From Heterocephalus glaber (lineage: Eukaryota > Chordata > Mammalia > Rodentia > Bathyergidae), in assembly GCF_000247695.1 (NCBI RefSeq), contig NW_004624779.1, forward strand, positions 602,720 to 666,719: 64,000 nt of DNA. Reading direction: 5' to 3'. The translations under genes and the position numbers were made by a program. This document shows, piece after piece, positions 47,530 through 57,049 of this stretch (within the stretch, counting starts at the first letter, position 1; the number at the start of each line of letters is the position of its first letter). The notes beneath the pieces were generated by a model, which saw only the letters and a program-made list of their open reading frames with translations, was not told where the DNA came from and made no database searches.

Positions 47530-48460
47530 GTGGATTGCAACATCTCACAGAACACAGTCCTCTGCCAGAATTATACATAATACTGTGTACCGCAAAATGA
47601 TATAATCTTTCCAAACTTTTCTTCATCTGACATATTCCAAACATTCACGCCTTCCATGTACTGTGATGTCATTTGCCTTCACTGGTTTCATTTATCCCTT
47701 ATGTCCACCTCACTTCTTTCTCTTTTTTCTTTAGCTCACTAAAATTAAATCAAGGTTACTTAATTATCATGCAATGAATGTTAAAGACAACACAAATCAA
47801 ATATTCCAGCAGTTTGCAGATAGGAAGCTGACATCTGCATTCCACAGAATACGTTTACACTATTTTATAGATGATTATGTAATGAAAGCCCAAAACATAC
47901 CTAAATGTATCACGTTTTTATCAATTCTTTAAATGCAAACCTAAAATATGCCTAAAATATATATCACGATTTTAGCTTGAACACAGAGCTAAAGATACTG
48001 TGCTGCCTATCTATTCATACACAGTTAATCAAGTAGACTATATATGTATCCATACATGTTCTGTTTCATTAACAAGATTTTAATTTCTTTAAAAGCAGAT
48101 GCACTGCTTAAACTCCCTGTGCCTTCCGATGACATCATACATATTACTCTTCATTAAAATTTCATCAGTTAAATTTTTGAATTAAGGAACACCTTTCTTC
48201 TCCTCTTTCCCTGATTTTTGCATTTTTCTGAAGTCAGACTGATTGCCTACTGGTGCACTCCTTTCTTTATCCCCAAACCTTTGCACCTTGAAAAAATGCA
48301 CTACAAATAATGTCACAACCATAATGTTGGTCATGGTATGCTTTTTATTTAAAACAACTCTGCTGGCTGTATTACTGTTTTGCTCAGCTGACCTTCTTCT
48401 AGCTCCTATTTCTTTGCCAAGACTTTCTCTTTATTACATTTGCTCCATGCATGTTTTTTC
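47530..48460. other. Unassigned AT-rich sequence
   Basis: No gene or family recognised. Confidence 0.45.
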
Positions 48461-48461
48461 A

Positions 48462-49076
48462 TTAATTTTTTGGTACATTTTAAGTATATTCATCATTGGG
48501 ATCTTGTACCTTTACATGATGTATCTTGGTTCTTATTTTTCCCCATTTCCCTGCCCTCCCTTCAACCTCTCCATCCTGCCCTATTTACGAAGACTTTATT
48601 TCCAGTTTTTCCACTTCTCATATTTTTTCTTTTCCCTTCTTTCCTTTCCCCTACCCCTCCCAATTTCCCTATTCTTTTAGACCTTTTCTTCCTATTTCAC
48701 ATTATCAATTATACATTTTGATCCTTATTTACACTTTTAGTTTTTCACACCAGAGAAACTATTCAGTATTTACACATGTGTGTCCTATTTATTTCAGTTA
48801 AGAGTATGACCTCAACGTGCATCCGTTTAGCTATAAATGTCTCTAATTTCTCATTTTGTATGGCTGAGTAGTACTCCATTTTATAAAAAAAAACACATCT
48901 TTATCCAGTCTCCAGTTGATGGGAAATTGGACTGTTTCCAAGTTTTAACTATTACAAACTGTGCTGCTATAAACATGGGTGATCATATATCACTGTGGTA
49001 TGATTCTTTTAATTCTTTTGGGAAGATACCCAGCAGAGGAATAGCTGGGTCAAATTGGACCTCTAATCCTAGTTTC
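48462..49076 (-). mobile_element. L1 3' part, copy b (minus strand)
   Basis: Minus-strand L1 running from a short piece of the ORF2 C-terminal region (about 49076) through the 3' UTR to an end near 48462 (plus: 'attttttggtacattttaag'). It lies directly downstream, in L1 sense, of copy a. It shares with copy a a 187-bp tract without mismatch (48826-49012 versus 49469-49655), while the flanking parts differ by roughly 13-20 percent. Frames of about 90-145 codons on plus are antisense pyrimidine-rich UTR. Confidence 0.9.
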
Positions 49077-49094
49077 TGTCTCCTTTTAATTAAT

Positions 49095-50334
49095 TTTGTT
49101 GGTACATTTTAGGTATACAATATAATGACATTCATCATTGGAAATTTGCAACTTTACATAATTTATCTTGGTTCTTGTTTTTTCCCCCTTCCCCTGACTT
49201 CCCTTCAACCCCTCCATCCATCCCTATTTACAAAGACTTTGTTTCCAGTTTTTCATTTTCTCATATTAATTCCATTCCCTTCTTTCCTTTTCCCTACCCC
49301 TCCCACTTCCCCCTCCCCTTTGCCCCTTTTCTTCCTATTTCACATTATCTATTATACCTTTTAGTCCTTATTTACACTTTCACTTTCTCACACTAGAGAA
49401 ACTATTAAGTATTTACACATATGTGTCCTATTTACTACACTTAAGAGTATCACCTCAATGTGCATCCATTTAGCTATAAATGTCTCTAATTTCTCATTTT
49501 GTATGGCTGAGTAGTACTCCATTTTATAAAAAAAAACACATCTTTATCCAGTCTCCAGTTGATGGGAAATTGGACTGTTTCCAAGTTTTAACTATTACAA
49601 ACTGTGCTGCTATAAACATGGGTGATCATATATCACTGTGGTATGATTCTTTTAACTCTTTGGGGAAGATACTCAGCATGGGAATAGGTGGGTTAATGGA
49701 ACTTCCAATCCTAGTTTTTTGAGGTATCTCCATATTGATTTCCACAGTGGTTGCACCAGTCTGCACTCCCACCAACAATGGAGAAGGGTTCCTTTCTCCC
49801 CACAGCCCCGCCAGCATGTGTTATTGGTTGATTTCATGATAGCAGCTATTCTTTCTGGGGTGAGGTAAAATCTTAGTGTTATTTTCATTTGCATCTCTCA
49901 AATGACCAGTGATGCTGTACATTTTTTCATATGTTTATTTGCTGCTTTTACTTCTTTGTCAGACATATCTGTTCATTTCAGATGCCCATTTTTGAATTGG
50001 GTCTTTATATTTTGGGGGTCAGATTTTTTTGAGTTCTTTATATATTTCAGATAGTAGACCTTTGTCTGAGGAACAGCTAGTAAAAAAATTTTCCCATATT
50101 GTAGGTTGTCTCTTTGCTCTGCTGGTGGTTTCTCTTGCAGTGAAGAAGCTTTTTAATAAGATGAGATCCCAGTTGTTGATTCTTTGTGCTAGTTCCCATG
50201 CTACTGACATAAAGTCTTTTCTGATGCCAATGTCTTCCAGAGTTCTTCCTAACTTATTTTCCAGCAAGTTTAGTGTTTCTGTTTCATTATTTAGATCTTT
50301 AATCCACTTCAATTTTAGTTTAGTGCTCTAGTCC
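49095..50334 (-). mobile_element. L1 ORF2 C-terminus and 3' UTR, copy a (minus strand)
   Basis: Minus frames at 50019-50312 and 49673-49894 give the ORF2 C-terminal part: the INNWDLILLKSFFTARETT region, the SDKGLLSEIYKELK motif, and the Cys/His-type motif [18 protein letters not shown]. They lie in different frames, so the ORF is broken. The 3' UTR continues to about 49095 ('ttggtacattttaggtatac' on plus). It is 5'-truncated at 50334. Confidence 0.94.
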
Positions 50335-50399
50335 AAGATATTTTTATATTTTTTGTTCAGATTCCTACTCAAATATAACCTTAGAAGATAGGAGTTCTC

Positions 50400-50660
50400 A
50401 GATCATCTAGCCTATTTCAGTCCTTTCTTGATGTCAATTTCTGTCTTGTGCATTCTGTTTTGCCTTTTTTCATAACACTCTTACCGCCTGCTACACAGTA
50501 GCTTGTTTATTCACTGATTTCTTATTTACTTCATGGAAAGTAGGTTCCAGAAGAATGGGGGCTTTCTTTTCTTCTTTGTTGTATATCCAATGTATACAAG
50601 ATTTAGCGGGGTATAATAGGTGCTCAGTATATACTCAGTATTATTAATTTAATTCAAATG
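50400..50660 (+). mobile_element. L2 LINE 3' end
   Basis: 'tgtttattcactgatttctt', 'agaagaatgggggctttctt', 'gttgtatatccaatgtatac' and 'aataggtgctcagtatatac' match the L2 tail in order. Confidence 0.7.
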
Positions 50661-50664
50661 TATT

Positions 50665-53460
50665 TATTTTCACAGTTAAGGTTTTTTTCTGGCGAAAGAA
50701 TCCCTTGCCAAAAATAGGTCTGATCAAATTTTAAAAAGTGTGTATTTACCATAAATTTTTCATCTTATATTTTACATGCTTTCTTTTTTTCCCTAAGGAA
50801 ACATGTGCTTAAATTGGATATAAAATAGAATAAGAAAACTGTCTTAATAATGACAACTCTTGTTAAAGGCAGTACACTCAGAACTTGATATTACTATATT
50901 ACTTTTTCCAGCTGTTGAAAAGTCTATCTGCTTTTAAATAAATTGTTAAAAATAGAGACACTCTACTGTCATTCCCTTTCTGATATTAATTATAGAAATG
51001 TAATAGGGAAAAGTAATCTATTTCCATAGTTTAGAATAATATATTACTTCTGAATGAAATAAACTCTTTCATACTTATTATCAGCTTATGTGTTGTAATA
51101 TAAGAGTGTACTTCTTAAACTCCCTTCCATTTCATTAGGTACTAATGATCTCGTGAAAGTAGGTGAAAGCATTACTCTACATGCTGCTGGAATTTTAAAA
51201 ATGATTATGTCTTGCATTTTTTTTCTAGATTGATTGAAATCTTTCTGGGAATTTCTGCTTACTGAACATGACTGAATTTTATTTCTGAAATTAGAGTTCA
51301 CTTCCTTAACGATGAATTCTCAGAAATAATTGGGCACCTGAAAAGAAAATTTCTTCTCCTACGATTTTTCAGATGCATCCAATCTATCTGTATCTTTGGT
51401 TGGTAGAATAAAATTCACCAAATGAATTACATAAAATTCAGAAATACTATTTTGCAAATAAAAAGTATAAAGTATTTTCCACACATACAAACATCTTTAA
51501 TGGTATTTGTAGGCCATCCAATACTCTTAAGAAATGGCAGTGAGCTATTTTTTTTTTTTTGCCACCAAACTATTGAATAGTTTCCAAACCATCTTCTACT
51601 TCCCTTTGTAATAGTGTTCCTCAATCTTAAATTTTATTTATAGAAGATGTTATAGTGGCTTTTAAATGCCCAAAGACAAAAAACCCACATCTTTTATATG
51701 TAAAATACTCTTCACATGTTAAACTCATTCAAGTTTTTCTAGCCATACTTCTCTATGAGGCTGAAAAGTCTCATTAATCTTAAACAATAATCCACACATT
51801 ATAAGTATTTCATGCCTTACCTTAAAGTACTTCCCTTCTTGCATACCTGGTAATATTCTGTACATTTTCAAGGCGCACTGTGGGAACACTGGACATCGCT
51901 TCAAGTTCTTTGCATTATTTAGGTGTGAATGATGTATATTGTTCACTGGCTCTTCCCAATCCAACTTACAGCAGGTTCTCTCTTACTAACCTAAAGGACT
52001 GAAGATATGTTTAAAAACTATATATCCTTAAACTATATACTTCTCAGGGTAGAACTAACTCTTAATCATTCATTTTTATTCCAGAGTCCCGCAGAATTTA
52101 GCACAGAGAAAATGCCAGCTCATGTTTGTGGATCAGGGATTAAGAAATGGAGACAAAATGAAAATTTGAAAGATTCATCATCTGGGCATTTTCTTCTTTA
52201 TACAGTAAAAGATATTAAGAATTTGTCAATTTGTCTTAAAAATCAATTATATTTTTAGAGGAGAATCCCTAATCTCAAGAAAGAATTTTTTATTGATGTG
52301 GGATTTAAAAAATGTACTAAAAGTGAAAAGAAAATTTCTTATTTTCTATCATTGACTGAAAGAGGCAAAACTAACTTTTCTTTTATGTGAAGTTTTGCCA
52401 GGTTTCTCCAGGCTGAAAGGACACAAGGCACATACTCCCCATGGCCTCTAGGTCTTTATATTGAAAATGAGATACCAGGCAATTTACCTATCGTGTTTTT
52501 AATGAGTCACAGTATTTGAAGGCTATGAACTGAGCAATATTTTTCATTTATAGTCTTGTCCTGCAGCTGTTGTGTTTTATAGAAGACGATGTGAAACAAA
52601 CAAAACAGAGTTCTTTAATAAGCTTCACGATTAAGTGCAAATGAGCCATTTTAGGAAATAATGGCACTTCACGTAAGAGAATAAAAAGCATAAAGTCTAA
52701 TTTTCCACAAATAACAAAGAGGTAACTGGGAAAGAAGCATAAATGTTAACATTGTAACCAATAAATAAGTACTCTTTGGCATTTAAGAATAGTCACGGAA
52801 GCACAACTCTTCCCAGCTGAATTTTTGCTTCAAATAAGGCAACTATGAGTCAATTACACCATATTTTATCAACAGGCCTTTGTCCTTGTTTTTAAAAACA
52901 TTATAATAGAGCAACAGAGCTACCAATAATTTACTGCTTTCTTAAAGTTCACACTAAAGGCGAATAAACAAATTCAAGCTGGATATTATTGTTCCAGAAA
53001 TCACAGACCATCCACTGAAGGGGCATCATTTATGTTCCCTTTGTCACAACATTCTTGTGCCTGTTTCCTGAGGGTCTTTCCACTGTTTTTCCTCATCTTT
53101 ATCTCAGTCAAAACCTCAGGACAACTTGTATAAGCCTTTTCACTACCCTCTTATCTAAGTCCTTTTCCTGCCACCTTATCTATTTAAATCACACTCATAA
53201 GAGTTGCAGATCTAAAGCATACACCTAGTTTTATTATGGTTCTACTTTAAATGTTTTTCATTAGCATCAGTCATTAATCACTTTCCAATCAGTCATCCAG
53301 CTGGCTGTTTGCAATCTGATTGTTGGTGTCCTTGAGGAAATAGGCATTCATCACAGCAACTTCTAAGCAGCCTCTCTCTGAGACAAGCATGAGAGACCCA
53401 TAGGTCTACAGAAGGGATACAGTTTTTATCGTCCTGTAGTCTACTTGCTTCATTACTTTG
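50665..53460. other. Unassigned sequence, possible conserved non-coding part
   Basis: No gene or repeat family recognised. The 52550-52900 part lacks repeat signatures and has several compact motif-like strings (for example gtgcaaatgag and 'taatggcacttcacgtaaga'), a style common in conserved regulatory elements. Conservation cannot be judged from one sequence. Confidence 0.35.
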
Positions 53461-53464
53461 GTCT

Positions 53465-53690
53465 TTCTACTGTGACAACTTACTATACACCTAGTGGTTT
53501 ATAAGAACATAGATTTATTATCTTGCCATTCTGGAGGTCAGAAATCCGAGGATCAGTAAGGCTGCATCCCATCAGGAGGCTTCAGGGGACGATACTTCCC
53601 CTGGCCATCCCCATCTGTTTGAGGACACCCATGTTACTTGGTTCCTGGCTCCTTCCTCTGTCTTCAGAGTCAGCAGTGTGGCACTTTTTT
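53465..53690 (-). mobile_element. MaLR-like LTR fragment
   Basis: Plus reading 'tagatttattatcttgccat', 'tctggaggtcagaaatccga', 'ggctgcatcccatcaggagg', 'ttggttcctggctccttcct' and 'gagtcagcagtgtggcac' is the reverse complement of a common MLT/MST-like LTR. The remainder of the same LTR type appears at 55782-56270. Confidence 0.72.
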
Positions 53691-53821
53691 AAAAATCAGG
53701 ACAAGTAACTTTAATGCAATTTTTGAAAATTAATGCAAAATATTATGATGAACAGAATGTTAGAACTTTAAAAAATAACAGATGTAATATTGCAGATGTT
53801 TTTATTTCCGTATTACTTCTT

Positions 53822-53973
53822 TGCCAAGCGTGATGGTGCATGCCTATAATTCCAGCACTCAGGAGGCTGAGGCAGGAGGATCGCTGTGAGTTCGAGACCA
53901 GCCTAGGCTATGAAGTGAGTTCAAGGCCAGTCTGAACCACATAGTGAGACCCTGTCTCAAAAAAAAAAAATTT
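53822..53973 (+). mobile_element. B1 SINE
   Basis: 'gccaagcgtgatggtgcatg', 'ggaggctgaggcaggaggat', the duplicated segment ('gagaccagcctaggctatga' and 'aaggccagtctgaaccacat'), 'gagaccctgtctc', and an A-run/T-run tail. Confidence 0.95.
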
Positions 53974-54029
53974 TTTTTTAAATTCTTTGTTTTGCTTAGT
54001 GTGGCTTTTTTATTTTTAATATGTTTGTT

Positions 54030-54212
54030 TTTTCCCCACTGTGGTACTGGGCATTGACCCCAGGACCCTTGCACAGAGCCACATCCCCCAGCCCTCCCTT
54101 CTTCTGAGGCTAGATCTCGCCAGGTTACCCAGGCTGAACTCCAACTTGTGATCCTGCCTCAGCCTCACAGAGTTCTGGGACTACAGGCATGTTGCCACAC
54201 ACCCAATTTTGG
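54030..54212 (-). mobile_element. B1-ID composite SINE, minus strand
   Basis: On minus a B1-like body ('gcctgtagtcccagaactct', 'gaggctgaggcaggatcac', 'gcctgggtaacctggcgaga') is followed by an ID/tRNA-like body ('ctgggggatgtggctctgtg', 'cctggggtcaatgcccagta', then an A-rich tail). The order is 7SL first, tRNA second, as in the MEN-type dimeric SINEs known from rodents. Confidence 0.8.
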
Positions 54213-54406
54213 CATGGCATTGTTACTGATCCTTTCTTTTTTAAATTTAAAACTGGTATTTTGTTATTATGGGTTTTTTTGCATTAACTTTAATTTTGAA
54301 TTTTTAAATGCTGAATTTAAAATCATCTTGAGTACCTAGTTTTTTGGCCTCCCTTAAATTTTGCCCCTCAGGCAATTGCCTTACTTGTGTCCTGGCCTTT
54401 ATCAGG

Positions 54407-54592
54407 AATCAGTGCACTTATTCTGTAAAGGGCCGGATAGTAAGTATTTTCAGCTTTTCAGTCCATAGAGATGCTGTTGCAAGAACTTATCTCTGCTCTT
54501 AGGTTACCAGAGCATACATAGACAATAGGTGCCTGCATAAATATGGCGAGTGGTCAGGTCTGGCCTAAGGGCCATAGTTTGCTGACCCTGAT
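54407..54592. mobile_element. hAT-type MITE
   Basis: 'attctgtaaagggccggata', 'gtaagtattttcagcttttc', 'catacatagacaataggtgc' and 'gccatagtttgctgaccctg' match a widespread hAT MITE with these ends. The exact family name is not given because I am not sure of it. Confidence 0.8.
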
Positions 54593-55039
54593 CCTGTTTC
54601 AGAGTGTGGAAATGTGAGTGTACAGTTTAAAAAATGTCATATTTCTGAACACGTACTGTAATTTTACTAAAATCACACTGTCTCCACTTGACATGTACAA
54701 TTTGAGTTTTTCAAAGTGGAATTATTTTTTTCAAACAACAGTCTTCATTCTATCAACATGATTTTTGCATATCATTAGGCTTTAGCTTTCAAATCGATGA
54801 CATTTCTAGCATGTGTTCTCTTTACCATTATTCTATCCCATATTCACTATAATTGGATTTGAGAGTACCTGTCTCCAGTTATTTCTACATGTAGCTAATT
54901 TCAGTTGATTTTAATGATCTGCAGTGATTTTATTCTTAGCTCGTGATCTTATTTCTAAAGTCTAGAAACACCCAAGTTCTGTAACCATTTTATAATAATA
55001 ATAATAACTTCCCAAGTAATTTAACTTTAAGAAATCTGT

Positions 55040-55245
55040 AATCTGAGCAGGGCCTGATGGCACACACCTGTAATCCCAGCTTCTTAGGGATGGAAGCAGG
55101 AGGATCACAAGTCCTAGGCCAGCCCAGGCAACCCAGCAAGAGATTCTATCTCAAAACAAAAAAGGCCTGGGGATGAGGCTCAATGGTAGAGCACTTGCCG
55201 AGCACTTGTGAAGCCCTGGTTTAATCCTCAATACCTGAGCAAAAG
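55040..55245 (+). mobile_element. B1-ID composite SINE, plus strand
   Basis: A B1-like part ('gatggcacacacctgtaatc', 'ggccagcccaggcaacccag') is followed, after a short A-rich link at about 55153-55162, by a tRNA-like part ('ctggggatgaggctcaatgg', 'tagagcacttgccgagcac', 'ctggtttaatcctcaatacc'). Same architecture as 54030-54212, opposite orientation. Confidence 0.82.
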
Positions 55246-55311
55246 AAAGAAAGGTCTAACTTGGATGTTTAAGTGTTGATTGGTTTTCAGACTGATGGTT
55301 CTTTCTCGGTT

Positions 55312-55398
55312 GTTAGACGTGTTTCCTTTGTTGACTGTCCTGGCCACAACATTTTGATGGCAACTATGCTGAACGTCACAGCGGTAATGGATGCAGCT
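55312..55398 (+). pseudogene. EIF2S3: EIF2S3-derived pseudogene fragment (eIF2 gamma)
   Basis: This stretch of about 87 bp reads in one frame as a close relative of the GTPase domain of translation initiation factor eIF2 gamma, including the G3 motif region ([10 protein letters not shown], normally DCPGHD) and ILMATMLN followed by AVMDAA. Homology stops on both sides. The flanks show no intron boundary of the parent that I can verify, and the rest of the gene is absent. It is most simply a truncated processed pseudogene fragment, with substitutions in conserved places. A real exon of the parent gene is unlikely because of these changes and the lack of continuation. Confidence 0.82.
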
Positions 55399-55678
55399 TG
55401 CCCATGTTTAGATAACCTGTGTTCTAGAAACTCCAGTTGAAGGAGCAGTGTCCACCCTGGCCTTTGCAGCTGTGACTTGATCGGAGGGATTTCCTGGCCA
55501 GCCTGCAAAGCTCTCCTGCCTGTTCTGCTCACACGCGACTTCAGAGATGATGTGAAGGTTCCCTATAGGAGCCTCTTAAAGTTTTGCTTCTCTTCTCAAT
55601 CGACCTGCTCTTGCTGGCTTTTCAGAGTTCTGAGTTCTTTGTTTCTCCAGACATTTCAGTCCTTGTAAGTAGGAGACA

Positions 55679-55780
55679 TAGCTGGGCATGGTGGCAAAAG
55701 CCTATAACCCCAGTAACTCTGGAGGCTGAGGCAGGAGGATCGCTGAGAGTTCAAGGCCAGCCTGGACTACATAGCAAGGT
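55679..55780 (+). mobile_element. B1 SINE, 3'-truncated
   Basis: 'agctgggcatggtggcaaaa', 'ggaggctgaggcaggaggat' and 'aaggccagcctggactacat', then it breaks off at 'agcaaggtcc' without the usual end and tail. Confidence 0.92.
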
Positions 55781-55781
55781 C

Positions 55782-56270
55782 CTTTAGCTCCTGCAACACC
55801 TGGCTCTGTGCCCGACTCCACATGTGCACCAGCAGTGTAGCTCTTTTGAAACTCTGTGTATGTGTGTGTGTCTGTTTGTCTTTCCTCTCACTCCTCCTCT
55901 TTCTCTTTTCTTCCCCTTTCTTTTCCTCCATTCTGTCTTCTCTTTCCTCCATTTCCTTGTCTGTTCCTTTCTCTTTCATTTGCATATACACCTCTGTCTT
56001 TGTATGGTGTGTGTCTCTCTCTCCACATAAATGTGTGCGCACACCTTCATCAGAGTTCTGTCTCTGCCTTTGATCCTTCTGTCTCAAAAACCCTTCCCCC
56101 TTCTAAAAACCCTGTGCTCACAATGGACTTGCCCACATCATCTGGGATAATCTCCACATCTCAGTATACTGAAAGCAGTCACTCCTATGAATTTCCCTAT
56201 TCCATGTAAAGCAATGTATTCACGGATTCTGGGTATTAGAGCATAGACATTTTGGTAGGACTGTCAAGGT
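55782..56270 (-). mobile_element. MaLR-like LTR fragment with CT-rich interior
   Basis: 'acctggctctgtgcccgact' and 'caccagcagtgtagctcttt' at the left, and 'tgcccacatcatctgggata', 'atctccacatctcagtatac' and 'gattctgggtattagagcat' at the right, are parts of the same reversed LTR type as 53465-53690. The middle (about 55857-56035) is expanded GT- and CT-rich sequence. Several 70-117 codon frames over the pyrimidine tract are not genes. Confidence 0.65.
55857..56035. repeat. TG- then CT-rich low-complexity tract
   Basis: TGTGTG units followed by about 150 bp dominated by C and T. Confidence 0.9.
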
Positions 56271-56399
56271 AAGGGTCAGTAACCTGTCTACCACGTGTCG
56301 AACGAATGAGCAGGTACTTGGGAACATTTTAGAGCTCCTTTTACTGTTTTATGTTGTTCATATTTTCTCTCAGTAGTAGTCCTTTATTTATTTTATTTC

Positions 56400-56556
56400 A
56401 TTTTTGGTTTTTTGAGACAAGGTCTCTCTGTGTAGTACAGGATGCCTTAACTTCACCATGTAGGCCAGGCTGGCCTGAAGCTCTTGGCATTTCTCCTGCC
56501 TCCACCTCCTTATGCTGGGATTATGGCCATGTGCCACCATGCCTGGCAGATTTTTT
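56400..56556 (-). mobile_element. B1 SINE, minus strand
   Basis: On plus it reads 'gagacaaggtctctctgtgt', 'aggccaggctggcctgaagc', 'cctgcctccacctccttatg' and 'gtgccaccatgcctggcaga', the reverse complement of B1. Older than the B1 at 38396. Confidence 0.92.
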
Positions 56557-56814
56557 TAAAAACATATGAGGAAAGTCTTAACATTTTTACTGATACTCTA
56601 TTGCCTGAGAAAATGAAATCCAAAATGTGTCCTGATATAACAGAGCTGGCCAGACCTGATATCACCCCAACTTTATGACTTCACCCATACTACCTCCACC
56701 CACGAACAGTTCTTAACGTAATGGAGCACTCACCGTCTCCCAACAACAGCCCACTTTTCACATCCTCTTACATCTGATATAAAATATGGGAAAGTCTTAA
56801 CTCAGCTTTTCAAT

Positions 56815-57045
56815 TGGATAAATGCCTTCAAACGCCATCTCTTTGGTGCATCTTCCTTGATATCCTAGGTCACACTGCTGTCTGTCTCCCCTGAGCACAA
56901 GATCCCCTTTTCTAGAAATTTATGGCATTATTTATGTCCTGACTCTACCTCCAGGACAGGGATTAGTTCCTCTAACTTTCTGTACACCCAGCATTAGTCA
57001 CAGAGCTTAGTGCCACCACTGAATAAATTTTTAAAGTTGGATTGA
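56815..57045 (+). mobile_element. L2 LINE 3' end
   Basis: 'gtgcatcttccttgatatcc', 'atggcattatttatgtcctg', 'ctccaggacagggattagtt' and 'agcttagtgccaccactgaa' with taaat follow the L2 C-terminus and tail. Confidence 0.75.
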
Positions 57046-57049
57046 CTAA

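Noticed and set aside
48243..48801. Long plus-strand frames (up to 145 codons) with hydrophobic, Phe/Ser/Pro-rich translation
   Set aside because: They read the antisense, pyrimidine-rich 3' UTR of the minus-strand L1 copies. The same frames recur in the second copy.
55822..56209. Overlapping frames up to 117 codons and a 106-codon minus frame
   Set aside because: They run through TG- and CT-rich low-complexity sequence. Their translations are simple Ser/Phe/Leu or Glu/Arg/Lys strings.
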